Of a DNA stretch of 64,000 nucleotides, positions 1-10,649 are shown piece after piece. The translations under genes were made by a program, and so were the position numbers. Every line of letters begins with the position of its first letter. Positions within the stretch are counted from its first letter, which is position 1. Under the pieces are notes generated by a model. It was not told the DNA's origin. It worked only from the letters and a program-made list of their open reading frames with translations, and did not search any database. The DNA is taken from NCBI RefSeq assembly GCF_050947875.1, contig NC_134574.1, forward strand, positions 157,522,699-157,586,698, written 5' to 3'. This DNA is from Dermacentor variabilis (Eukaryota > Arthropoda > Arachnida > Ixodida > Ixodidae).

Positions 1-950
1 CTTCCGAGTTGGTCTGGAGGCTCATGGTGCTCACGAAGCGACACCATGAGACAAGCAAGGTGACCGGATGCCTCCAAGCCCTTGTTCGTGTATCACACTG
101 TTCTGTTAGTAACAACCATCAGATCTGAAACCAACAAGCTCAAGTTCAGCACTCGTGTGGTTACTGTGGAGGATCCATAATAAGAAGCACAAAACAGAAA
201 ACTGAAGGGAAAGGATAAGGCACTATTTAACACCTAGTATTGCTGCAGCCCACCCCCTTTTATTTTGTCTGGTCATGCTACATTTTTTTCTATATATAGG
301 CATGAACTTATCCTGTGCACAGCTTACTGCAGAGAGCATAGATGATGTTCCCAATCGGTGTCCGATTTTTATATACAGTATATGCTGGCTCAAAGAGGCT
401 CGAAACACTGCAATGGAAGCTTCTAATAGAAAAGGTGCCTGGAACAAAAAAAAAGCTGTGCTGCAACCATCTTGGCAACATCTTGTCCCCTGAATAAAAA
501 TTGTGCTTCCGTATAAACTTGAGCCCTCCAGTTTAGAGTAAAGTACCAGTACACTTATGAACAATGAATCAATTCTCAAAGAGCATGTGCAGTCCAGCCA
601 GAAGCATAGGTATGAATCCGCATTGTGCTCCTGCATTGAAGGTGAATAATGCGTTACAAAATGACGAATGTGCCTTAGTAAGCTTCCCTACAATATGCAT
701 TTGTAATGTACAAAGAATTGTCAATTAAGCTTACCAAGAGCACAGCTGCACTTGCAAATTATATCACAATTGAAAATAATGAGCAAACCTATGTGCCCTT
801 TCCACTCTTAGTATGCTTTACTGCACAATGCTTATTTACACCCCTGTATTGCGGTGTAGCAAGCTACGAAAGAAACTTTGCATAATTAGGCTTTTTAGGA
901 TTATCTTTCTCGCAAGACACTAATATTTCGCGGTGAAGCCTAAGCAATGT
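1..950. other. Left-edge non-coding sequence, possible exon fragment at the very edge
   Basis: No convincing gene is seen here. The minus-strand reading of about 1-75 is open and has a protein-like composition (ASGHLACLMVSLREHHEPP), and a pyrimidine tract with TTGTTACTAACAG lies just upstream of it at about 100-115. The reading frame meets a TGA before that acceptor, so a spliced exon is only a weak possibility. The 137-codon minus-strand open frame at 223-636 lacks recognisable domains and is probably chance. The rest is AT-rich intergenic sequence. Confidence 0.2.
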
Positions 951-953
951 ACT

Positions 954-1094
954 GCGGTGAAGCATACTAAAAGTGAAAAGGGGCAAGAGTTCTTTAATCA
1001 TACACTCGCGAACCCTCCGCCTCTCAGGTCGCCTAAGTGGACATACTATGCTGGCTGATAGCGGCCCGCTCCCACTTTTAGTATGCTTCACCGC
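954..1094. repeat. Short hairpin element with 22-bp perfect inverted ends
   Basis: The 22-bp arms at 954-975 and 1073-1094 are exact reverse complements (GCGGTGAAGCATACTAAAAG..) around a spacer of about 97 bp. Variants of the same motif occur at about 805-830 and twice at 20,222-20,275. This looks like a small non-autonomous DNA element or foldback. No coding capacity is seen. Confidence 0.65.
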
Positions 1095-2240
1095 GTAACT
1101 AAAATGTACTGCGGCGAAGAAGCCGTACATTTGTATTGAGTGAATAAACAAATGGTTTCTACAACAGTACAGAAATAAACGCGCACCATACATCAGTCTA
1201 CCACACGGAAGAGCGTCGCAACATACGGTAGCTGATTCACACAGGCCGTGTAGCCCACTTATCAGTCGTAAAGGGTATTATGGGTAATTCAAAATTTCAG
1301 ACGCACATGTGTTTATGTTTACGTTCGCACTCCTTGCGTAATAAGACTCCCAGAACTTCCACAATAGAAAGTAATTTACAACACACAAATGCAAAGAACA
1401 CAGACATATGTCTCGTTTTCAACTCGGACGTCATGCAAATGACATATAGCGCGGAAAAACGTGAACATGCTGTGTGTTAGCGTCGTAAACTTTATACTAG
1501 GCAAGGCGCTAGCACACCACAGTCCCGCGACAGCCGCTAATGAGACCAAGACGGGAGCACATGCCTGTGAACGCGCAAACCCTAAGCCACACTGCTCCTC
1601 CGCCACCCCCGCTGAACGGGTGCGCCACTCGTTTCAAGCACAGCGCACCAAACACACATTCAGCGTTGAACAGTCGGCTGTCGACGCAGTTGCATTTACA
1701 TGAATTGCAGCGAGCAGCACATCCCTCGATGTCCGTTAAGCAAAGTCGGACACGGCGACGCCACATCGTGGTTCGCTGAACTTCGCTGCCGAGGCGCTAG
1801 GCCACTTCGATATTTCAATCGTCACCACCGCCGGGTTCTCTAGAAAGCACGGGTCACACAACGCAGATTCTGTACTGCCAGAGTTCACCGAGGCCAAAGC
1901 CGCACTGCCGCACCACCACTACTCACGTCTTTCCGCCAAGTAACACAGAACCTACAACCAACACACAAGCAACGCACGTACAATCACATGAGCAATGTTA
2001 AACAACGCGCGGTCCAGAGAACGATCAGGCCGAGGACGAACACGCCACGGCGTCGCTCGGCGCCAGCATCGCGCCTTCTCAAAAATCCCTAAACAATGCT
2101 GTCCCTAGGCACCTAGGATCAGGTCACGTGAGGGATTTTTGTACGACAATTAGACGCACGCGCAGTGCAACGAGCCCTGTGTGATGACTGGTTGCCTGCA
2201 GCGGAACGACTGCGCTGAATTCTTGGCTGCGAGGTTTGGT
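1095..2240. other. GC-richer intergenic sequence upstream of the retroelement
   Basis: No gene was recognised. From about 1,460 the composition becomes richer in C and CpG, and several overlapping short frames are open without domain signatures. An 11-bp inverted pair (AAAAATCCCT / AGGGATTTTT) lies at about 2,082-2,140. I compared this stretch by eye with 6,863-8,090 and found no copy of the 3' LTR, so the element to the right seems to lack its 5' LTR. Confidence 0.3.
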
Positions 2241-2383
2241 GAGTGCGGGACTTTCTTCTTGTGAGCTTTGCCAGGCTTTTGTTAGTGTCAGAAACAGAGC
2301 TGGTAATTGTGGTTGTCGTTGCTGCCGGGTTAGTTTGCGGCAAGACAATAGTGGCAGTAGAGAAAGCAGCATTCAGAGCAGCC

Positions 2384-5300
2384 ATGGATTTGAAGTCGTT
2401 GCGCAAACCGAAATTGCTGGAGCTTGCAAGAGAGTTGGGTCTGGATGTCTCGGACAAACTCAGAAAACCAGAACTGCTAAGGGCTATTCTTGAGTTAGAA
2501 GCTGAGGATGACGAGCTGTCGGAATGCCTTGAGACCATTGAGGAGAGGGAGACGGCAAAAAGACAGGAGCGCGAAATTAAAGAACAGAAAGAAAAAGAAG
2601 AGCGTGAACGTAAAGAACAGAAAGAGCGAGAGCAACAAGAGCGTGACCGTCAACACGCTTTGGAAATGAAGCGTCTCGAGGTAGAGATGGAACGCGCTCG
2701 TAATGGAAGTCGGGCACACGGTGCAGGAGAACGCGTATTGTTCAAAATGACTGACCTGATGCGGCCGTTTAAGCTTGGAGAGGACATTGGTTTGTTCCTG
2801 GTTAACTTTGAGCGGACGTGCGAGAAGCAGGGGTTCTCTCGGGAAACGTGGCCACAGCGCTTGCTCACTTTGTTACCCGGCGAGGCGGCCGACGTAGTCG
2901 CTCGCTTGGATAGAGAGGAGGCAGAGGATTTCGACAAAGTGAAATCGAGTCTGCTAAAAAAGTACAGGCTGTCAGCGGAGGCGTTCCGTCGGAAGTTTCG
3001 GGAAAATGAGAAAGGCAGAAGTGAGTCATATACGGAGTTTGCGTACAGGCTTATGTCAAACATGCAGGAGTGGCTCAAAGAAGAGAAAGCGTTTGGTGAC
3101 CACGAGAAAGTTCTGCAGTGTTTCGGGCTAGAACAGTTTTATAGTCGGTTACCGGAGAACGTGCGGTACTGGGTCTTGGATAGGCCAGACGTTAGTACAG
3201 TGGCTAAAGCCGCCGAGCTAGCCGAGGAGTTTGTGACGCGTCGGGCTCGCGGAGCTAAGGACGGTCAAAAGGGTGAATTTGGCTCCAAGTTTGAGAGGCC
3301 AAAGTTCACACCCATGAGAGCCAACGGGAACACACGTAGTGCGGATGCGAGTGAAAGCAGTGCGACCGAACCTAAGGAGACGGCGGCAGCCGAAGCCGAA
3401 CGCAGAAAGCGGTTCGAGACGAGGCAAGCGCGCGTTTGTTATACGTGCCAGAAGCCGGGTCACTTTTCGGCGCAGTGTCCGGAAACAAAACCAAAAGTTG
3501 TGTTTTTGTCAATATGCAGCACTGACGAGAACATGAAGCTTCTCGAGCCTTACATGCGAGACCTCCTCGTGAACGGGAAAGAGTGCCGAGTGCTTCGCGA
3601 TTCCGCAGCTACGATGGATGTAGTTCACCCGTCTTACGTAGAACCCGATATGTTCACGGGCGAGTGCGCATGGATCAAGCAAGCCGTGGAAGCTCATAGC
3701 GTGTGTCTGCCCGTAGCAAAAGTGCTTATTGAAGGACCTTTCGGAGCACTTGAGACGGAGGCCGCAGTGTCATCTATGCTGCCTCCCCAGTACCCATACC
3801 TATTTTCGAACAGGTCCGATCACCTCCTGCGCGAGAAGGGGCTTTTGTTTGGTGAGGCTAGCGTTCAGGCCTTAACCAGATCGAAGGTTCGGGAGCTCGC
3901 TGCAAAGGCGGTAGTTGCGGCGCCGACGTTGTCGAACAATCAAAAAGGGTCAGAGGCGCAGCAAGCTGATATTCAGAGCACGCCCGAACTGAATAAAATT
4001 GAGTCTGTAACGTTAAAGGCACCAGATACTGGAGAGGAAATTCCCGATGCGGGAAAGTTAGAAGAGCTATCTGCAGATTTGCTCATCGCGCCTACGTCAG
4101 ACGGACTTGATAGGTTGCTAAAAGTCAGCCGGTCGGCTTTGATAGCCGAGCAAAAGAAGGATGGCAGCCTAGAAAACGTGCGCTGCAATGTCAAGGAAGG
4201 TATCGCCAGGAAAAATGCGCGTTTTGTGGAAAGAGGTGGAGTCCTGTACCGGAAGTATCTAGACCGCAGGGGAGTGGAGTTCGATCAGCTGATCGTGCCT
4301 CAATGCTATCGTCAGGATCTGTTGCGCTTGTCGCACGGGGGTTCGTGGTCCGGAAACCTAGGAGTTAAGAAAACTAAGGACCGTCTCTTGCAAGAGTACT
4401 ATTGGCCAGGGTGTTTTCGGGACGCAGACCACTTCGTGAGGTCATGTGACACCTGTCAGCGGGTGGGCAAACCAGGGGACAAATCGAGGGCGCCGTTGAG
4501 ATTGGTACCTATCATTACGGGGCCTTTTAGACGGCTCGTTATTGATACAGTGGGACCTCTGCCGGTAACAGCCACGGGGTACAGACACATTTTGACTGTG
4601 ATCTGCCCAGCGACAAAGTTCCCTGAAGCAGTGCCGCTTAAAGAACTCAGCTCAGTTGAGATAGTCAATGCACTACTGTCCATATTTGCGCGAGTTGGTT
4701 TTCCTGCGGAAATCCAATCAGATCAGGGCACAGTGTTTACTAGCGCTTTGACGACAACTTTTCTCGAAAGGTGTGGGGTAAAGCTGTTACACAGCTCAGT
4801 GTACCACCCACAATCGAATTCCGTTGAGAAGCTCCACTCCGTCATGAAGCGCGTGTTGAGAGCATTGTGTTTTGAACATCAAACTGACTGGGAGCTGTGT
4901 CTGCCTGGGGTGATGTTTGCATTACGGACCGCGCCGCATGCGGCTACGGGGTTTTCGCCAGCTGAACTGGTGTACGGTCGCTCGCTGCGATCTCCGCTTC
5001 GCATGCTTCGAGAATCGTGGGAAGGCAGGGGCGACGACCCAGTCGTGGTGGAGTACGTGCTTAAGCTCCTCGAACGCTTAAGAAGGGCACAGGAGTTGTC
5101 AGGTGAAGCAATGGCAAAGGCCCAGCAGAGGGCCAAGGTTTATTATGATCGGACAGCCAGGGTCCGTCGTTTTGAGGTGGGCGATGAGGTCATGATATTG
5201 CGCACATCGCTAAACAACAAACTAGACGTGCAGTGGGAGGGCCCAGCACGGATTGTTCAAAAACTGTCGGACGTTAACTACGTGGTGAGTCTGCCAGGAA

Positions 5301-6862
5301 AGCGGAAAGCACAGCAAGTTTACCACTGTAATCTGCTCAAACCTTATAGACAAAGGGAAGCAGTGGTGTGCATGATGGTAAACGTTCCTGAAGAGCTTCC
5401 GGTCGAGCTTCCGGGACTAGGCTCAGTGACGAACAGGAAAGACACCGATCAGGTCATTAGTGACTTAGTCAGTGGAGCATCGCTGTCGCCTGAGCAGAAA
5501 ACCGAACTACACCAGCTCTTACAAGAGTTTCAAGGTCTGTTCTCTGAGAGGCCTGGTAGGACTTCTGTCCTTACTCATGACATAGAACTTACCTCCCCAG
5601 AGCCAGTACGATCCAAGGCGTACCGGGTGTCACCCCGCCAGAGCGATATTATGGAGGCTGAGGTAAAGAAAATGCTACAGCTCGGTGTTATTGAGGCAGG
5701 TGAGAGTGATTATACCTCCCCTTTGATTTTAGTTGAGGTACCGGGCAAGGAACCTCGTCCTTGCGTCGACTACCGCAGGCTTAATTCCATCACTAAGGAT
5801 CAAATTTATCCGATCCCTAACCTCGAGGAGCGCCTTGAGAAAGTTAGTAGCGCTCAGTTTATTTCCACCCTAGATCTTGTCAGGGGTTATTGGCAGGTTC
5901 CACTTACAGAAGAGGCTAGTAGGTATGCGGCGTTCATTTCACCAATGGGAACATTCCGTCCTAAAGTGTTGAGTTTTGGTTTGAAGAATGCGCCATACTG
6001 TTTTTCAAGCCTCATGGATAAAGTGTTGCGGGGACAGCAAGAATTCGCTCTACCGTATTTAGACGACGTAGCGATATTCTCCGCATCCTGGTCTGAGCAT
6101 ATGGCACACTTGCGGGCAGTATTAACCCGCCTGCGCGAAGCGGGCTTGACAGTCAAGGCTCCCAAGTGCCAGTTAGCACAGGCCGAGGTTGTCTACCTCG
6201 GTCACGTGATTGGTCAGGGTCGTCGCCGCCCCTCTGAAATAAAGGTGGCCGCTGTGCGAGACTTCCCGCAACCGCGCACGAAGACCGATATTCGGTCGTT
6301 CTTAGGTGTAGCCGGCTACTATTAGAGGTACATCCCCAGGTACTCTGATATCGCGGCTCCCCTGACGGATGCTCTAAGAAAGACAGAGCTGCAAACAGTC
6401 GTCTGGGACGAGACAAAGGAAAGAGCTTTTAGCGCCCTAAAGAGTGCCCTAACAAGCCAGCCTGTGCTACGATCGCCCGACTACACAAAAGGGTTCGTTG
6501 TTCAGTGCGATGCTAGTGAGCGAGGCATGGGCGTTGTACTGTGCCAACGGGAAAATGGAGAAGTAGAACACCCCGTCCTGTATGCTAGTCGTAAGCTGAC
6601 CAGTCGTGAGCAGGCGTATAGCGCCACCGAGAAAGAGTGTGCATGTCTCGTGTGGGCCGTTCAGAAATTGTCATGCTATCTAGCCGGCTCGAGGTTTATC
6701 ATTGAGACGGATCACTGCCCTCTCCAATGGCTGCAGACCATCTCTCCCAAAAATGGCCGCCTCCTGCGCTGGAGCCTCGCTTTGCAACAATATTCCTTTG
6801 AGGTGCGTTACAAAAAGGGGAGTCTCAACGGTAACGCCGATGGCTTGAGTCGAAGCCCCTAA
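2384..6862 (+). pseudogene. Gag-Pol polyprotein with one in-frame amber codon
   Basis: A frame of about 1,492 codons encoding retrotransposon structural and replication proteins. The start chosen is the ATG at 2,384 (GCAGCCATGG, good context) because it opens the MDLKSLRKPKLLELAREL Gag N-terminus; the open frame begins earlier, at 2,243, with unrelated residues. Order: charged coiled coil (residues ~60-115), SCAN-like capsid (~125-285), CCHC knuckle C352-C365, protease with DSA at 406-408, integrase zinc finger and DDE core (D721, D780, E815), GPY/F-like tail (~900-985), RT with YLDD (D1227, D1228), RNase H (D1376). A TAG at 6,323-6,325 (codon 1,314) separates RT from RNase H, and the same frame continues to 6,862. 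The integrase finger reads H651, N658, C688, C691, so its second ligand is Asn rather than His. Probably a recently inactivated copy. Confidence 0.9.
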
Positions 6863-7343
6863 CGTAGGAATCAGCCTCAAAATTGTTTGTTACTGATGTT
6901 TTTCTTCCTGAGGCAGGATTTTTAACATATTGTTTTTGTGTAGTGTTTCAAAGTGATGATATGCTTTCTAGTGCAATTTTCCAATTTGTGGACGCGTTCT
7001 GAGTGCTGCTAGACTACTGTAAGGAACTAGGCAGTGGTATAAAAGGGGAAAGAGCCTGGCAGGGCTTAGTGAGGGTTGTGCCGTGCTTGCTGACTAAGCG
7101 GTTGAGTTTCAGCGTAGTTATAACGCTTGCCGGGAACGAGAACAAAAATATGAACTCTCCCGAAGTCACTTTGTAGTGTCCTGTGCGAACCTGAACGAGA
7201 GAACGAGGCCTTCTCTGTGCGCTGCGCTCAAGAAACGTCGAGGGACGCCCGACTTCGGTTATGAGCATCATCGAGCGACATCCCTCCGGACAGCGGATGC
7301 AGTCCCCTGACCATCGGGATCTCCTTACCCCGGCGGGGCGGTC
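6863..7343 (+). other. 3' non-coding part of the retrotransposon with an internal TATA box
   Basis: This stretch follows the polyprotein stop directly and has no open frame of note. A TATAAAA at 7,038-7,044 stands before a GC-rich transcribed-looking segment, which is surprising inside a 3' UTR. It may mean this part belongs to an older LTR or a subgenomic promoter. It ends in a G-rich run (about 7,330-7,343) that could serve as a polypurine-like tract just before the TGTTACG of the next block. Confidence 0.45.
7038..7044 (+). promoter_or_regulatory. TATA box in retroelement 3' region
   Basis: TATAAAA at a place where a polymerase II core promoter would read rightward into 7,070-7,340. The assignment rests on the motif alone. 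Confidence 0.4.
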
Positions 7344-7596
7344 TGTTACGTTTCGCCTACGACGCGCGGTTTAGCCGGCGCGGATGCAACGGACGCCGGG
7401 GCTTCGTTCAAAGCGGCAGACATTTTGGCCCGTTCGGCGCCGCCGCTACGCCTCCCCGCCAAGCGCGTCCAGGCATGTTCCGATGCCACGTGTCTTCATG
7501 TGCGTGTGTGAGTGTATGTGCATATTGGTGCCCACGCTTGTCGAAGCGCGGCAGCCGGGGAGAGGAGCTCCCAACAACTGTGAAGCGAGGGGGTCT

Positions 7597-7762
7597 GACA
7601 GGCGCCGACACGACGTGTGAGCCACCTTCCCCTCCCCATTGTGCCCGACAGGCGCCGACACGACGTGTGAGCCACCTTCTCCTCCCCATTGTGCCCGAAC
7701 GGCGCCGGCACGACGGCTGCGCCACCTTATCCCATTGTGTCCGAGCGGCACCGTCACGTGCT
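7597..7762 (+). repeat. 50-bp tandem repeat within U3 of the LTR
   Basis: Units begin at 7,597, 7,647, 7,697 and about 7,743 with GACAGGCGCCGACACGACG or a decayed form. The first two are nearly identical; the third and the partial fourth diverge. Repeats of this kind upstream of a TATA box often carry enhancer function in retroelements, but no activity can be claimed here. Confidence 0.75.
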
Positions 7763-7795
7763 CGTCTATAGAGGGGTTCCTTCTTGCCCTCAACG

Positions 7796-7803
7796 TATAA
7801 AAG
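7796..7803 (+). promoter_or_regulatory. LTR TATA box
   Basis: TATAAAAG, 34 bp downstream of the U3 tandem repeats and 110 bp upstream of the AATAAA, which is the expected placement for an LTR promoter. Confidence 0.6.
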
Positions 7804-7912
7804 CAGCTGCCCCCGGACGCCAAAAAGAGGGCTCCGATTTCTTCTGTTGAGTAAAGTGCACTCCCGTCTCTCTACTTCGGTCAACCTGACCGCCAACTCT
7901 TTGCGATGTTAG

Positions 7913-7918
7913 AATAAA
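7913..7918 (+). terminator. LTR polyadenylation signal
   Basis: AATAAA followed by a T/G-rich stretch (TTGTTTTGTTGTT at about 7,922-7,935), the normal arrangement for 3' end formation in the R region. Confidence 0.55.
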
Positions 7919-8383
7919 CAAGTTGTTTTGTTGTTACCAGTCGACTCATGCTTTGCCGGGACCTTCAGATGCTTCCAGTTGTTTCCCAGGCCGCCAGGCC
8001 AACGCTACCCTTGGGGCTTGCGACCCAGGTGCAACAACGGGCGTCAGCGCCGAGTTCCCAACAACTCGTACCAGCGGTGCGATTACAACAAAACTCAAAG
8101 AAAGGTCTAGTGCAATCCGCCCTACAGGCCAACTGGAACAGCTTGGCGACGGTTGTTGGCAGAGGTTATGCTCAAATTCCGGCATGATGCAGAACTGCCA
8201 ACGTTTTCTTAATTACTACTTTGTTCGTGTTACGTTGAGGCTCTCGAATTATGCAAGTGACAGATGCACATGCTGGAGAGCGCGCGAAATAGCACTGTAA
8301 CACGTGCTACTCAGCGTTTCCTTTTATTTTCTTTCTCCTTTGTTTTTTCTTTTTTCTTTAAGTGTTCACTTTTCGAAACAAGA

Positions 8384-8630
8384 ATCACTAGATTTTAAGT
8401 TTGTCTTTTAAATGCCACAAGCCTCGTCAAAATTGGTGCAGTGGTTGCCGAGAAAAACGAATTCTCCTTCTACATGTATTTAGATAGGAGCACCCGAGCT
8501 AAATCTTCCTCATATGAGGGGCTGCTATCAAAGCACATGGGAAAAAGAGAAAGCGTTTTTCTAGGCAATCACTGCACCAAATCTGATGAAGTTTGTTGCG
8601 TTTAAAAGAAAAAGTTGGAATGTAGTGACT
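8384..8630. repeat. Imperfect inverted repeat; related sequence at 24,190-24,310
   Basis: The left arm (about 8,384-8,470) and the reverse complement of the right arm (about 8,545-8,625) share CTTTTAAA, TTGGTGCAGTG and GAGAAAAACG segments in the same order. A related copy (caatgcactgattttgacga, then AAAAGAAAAAGTT) lies at 24,190-24,310. It is a foldback or MITE-like repeat with no coding content. Confidence 0.5.
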
Positions 8631-9364
8631 GTTGGAAGCAATGTTTTGATTTAGGCCGCCGCTATTTTTAATAAAAATTGTTGAAAATTGGAAACTTTCA
8701 GAAAACGAAACTGTACAGTTTACAAGTCTAGCTCAGCAATGAAACTGATATCACAATTCTATTAATTACCTCTAATAGCACATTTAAAGCGGACAGAATT
8801 GATATTGTTATGCATCTCTTTTCAATGCACCTCTAATACGCGAGTAGGACTTTTGCAAAACCCTTGTAAGCATTGTAAGAAATTCACGTAAGATTTAAAT
8901 CAACAAATTAAATTTTTCCGGATTGGTTGGTTTCACGGATGCAATTTACAGAACTATGATAGCTGTTCTTGATGCACCATTACGGATTCATAAACTTCAT
9001 GCTTCGATACATTCAAACTTACCGATGTTCGGCAACATGTGTAAAAATATCCAGGCCCTAAATCAATATTCCGCGTGCAGCAGTCGCTAACAATTTAACA
9101 TTCTCTCTGAAATTCAACAAATTTCGTTAAAATCGGCTCAGGAGTTGGCTCAGAAAAGCCTTCCTGCGTTTCGCGTGTGTTTGAATATAGGCGGCATCGG
9201 AGTTGGGTCCGAGCTGAAGCTCAGCCTTATAACAAAGCATTACAGGCTGACTGCACACAACTTGTAGGTATCCATCTAACGAAATATGTGGCCCGATCCC
9301 GAAGACGATCAAGCGTAGCAAAAAGGAATGCGGGCCCATCCCAAATGCAGTACGTGCTATATGG

Positions 9365-9411
9365 CCGCTCGATCAAAACGCACAAGGCTGCGCGTTTTGA
9401 TAGAGCGGCTT
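9365..9411. repeat. Stem-loop
   Basis: CCGCTCGATCAAAACGC pairs with GCGTTTTGATAGAGCGG across a short loop, with one mismatch. It lies 130 bp from a second, perfect stem-loop. Confidence 0.55.
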
Positions 9412-9542
9412 GCGGCAGTGATGTCTATGACACTGCAGCGTTTCAAAGCGCTACCTGTCACGAGCGAACGATGCGAGAAACTTGCATATGCGACGCGCGG
9501 GTCAGACGTTTCCGAGAGCGACGGGGGCGACGTGCGCGTGTG

Positions 9543-9580
9543 GCAGTGGCCCGAGTCGAACAGACGACTCGGGCCACTGC
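9543..9580. repeat. Perfect 16-bp stem, 6-nt loop
   Basis: GCAGTGGCCCGAGTCG at 9,543-9,558 and its exact reverse complement at 9,565-9,580, separated by AACAGA. It is GC-rich and would be very stable as RNA or extruded DNA. No gene association is visible. Confidence 0.75.
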
Positions 9581-10649
9581 GCATGCGCGGCCGGGCATTT
9601 GACTATACTGGAACTTGCATGTGCTACTTCGTATGTATGTTCCCGAAGGAACAAGCATAGAAGGAAGCAAGAAGCAAAAGAGTCGGCTACAAACAAATAA
9701 GTACAGAAGAAGTTGGTTGCAGAAAAGTGAAGAAAAAAGTAGAAAGCAGAAGTAGCCGTGCGTTGAGAAAGGAGTGAACAAACTGAGACCAGGGCGAGCG
9801 TTGAGCGAGAACCGCCGATCTACACTGAGAAGTTAAGTTGGCAAAAGAAGCATCGAGTGTATAGCATTTGCGTCATTGCCTCGCGCAAAGATGAAGATAT
9901 CGACTGTGTGTACGTTTTGGCTCGGGTCTGGTCTGGCTGTGTCCCCTATATGTTATTCTCGCAATGTACGTGAATATTTTCAGCACTTCTTTTTTTTCTC
10001 TCGTGACGCCGATTTTTAAAACAAAGAAAGCCTTTAGAAGTATCTCTTCGGTAACTTAGGCTATCGCTAATATCGCCAGCCATTCTCTCTTCTGGGGCGG
10101 GGCGTCCTCAGTGGAATTCAGTCACAGGAAGGCTTCTCTCGAAATTTACAATTTTGTTAGGGATACAGAAAATTACCTTCTTGAACCTGAAATCATCATT
10201 TCTATTATTTCATTTCTTGATGTTAAATTATCCTATCTCAAATTTCTTAAGCTTTCATTTTCACATTTCTAAATTTATCTTTCCTTTATCTCTGCCGTGT
10301 AAATTTTATTATAAAATAAAACACGTGAAACCGCCTGCTTCTTGGCTAATCCCTCGTAGAGGCATTTGCCAAGAAGCGTTTGCACACAAGAACAAGTGAC
10401 CGCCGAATGACTGCGAGAATGACAGCAGAATTGCTCGGTTTTACAGACTCGTCCGTCCGCCGGATTCTGACTGAAGTTTAACAAGTGTCGTCAATATGCT
10501 ATTTGGTATTTTTCATTAATAGTATGTGGGCACAATCATTGTTATAAATATGTACACGCTTTATTCTTCATTGTATAAATCATACATGATACAACCATGT
10601 GCCAACCTGCTATGGTATCGCAAGGAGACTTGCAGTATCCAAAATTGCA

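Larger units (their letters stand above)
2241..8090 (+). mobile_element. Gmr1-like Ty3/gypsy LTR retrotransposon, 5' incomplete
   Basis: A retrotransposon body: a short leader, a single Gag-Pol frame (2,384-6,862), about 480 bp of 3' non-coding sequence and an LTR-like block at 7,344-8,090. The domain order is Gag, zinc knuckle, protease, integrase, reverse transcriptase, RNase H. Integrase ahead of RT is unusual for Ty3/gypsy and characterises the Gmr1 clade; the SCAN-like Gag fits that clade too. The left boundary is uncertain because no 5' LTR and no clear primer-binding site were found. No env-like frame follows RNase H. It lies outside and downstream of the CLASRP gene, on the opposite strand. 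Confidence 0.8.
7344..8090 (+). repeat. Candidate LTR (TGTTAC...ACAACA)
   Basis: A 747-bp block beginning TGTTACG and ending ATTACAACA, with a promoter (TATAAAAG at 7,796-7,803) and a polyadenylation signal (AATAAA at 7,913-7,918), the normal U3-R-U5 layout. It may be the 3' LTR of the preceding Gag-Pol element or a solo LTR of another family inserted next to it. The flanking 5-mers (CGGTC and AAACT) do not match, so no target-site duplication supports a solo insertion. Confidence 0.6.
8631..10640. other. Intergenic sequence with several hairpins
   Basis: No gene was recognised. Between 9,360 and 9,600 there is a GC-rich island with stem-loops at 9,365-9,411 and 9,543-9,580. From 10,140 to 10,320 the sequence is strongly AT-rich. 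Confidence 0.3.

Noticed and set aside
2243..2383. Upstream extension of the Gag-Pol frame to an ATG at 2,243
   Set aside because: The 47 extra residues are hydrophobic and unlike Gag; the ATG at 2,384 has better context and opens the expected charged N-terminus.
7408..7896. 162-codon minus-strand frame
   Set aside because: It reads the LTR tandem repeats on the opposite strand and has no homology.
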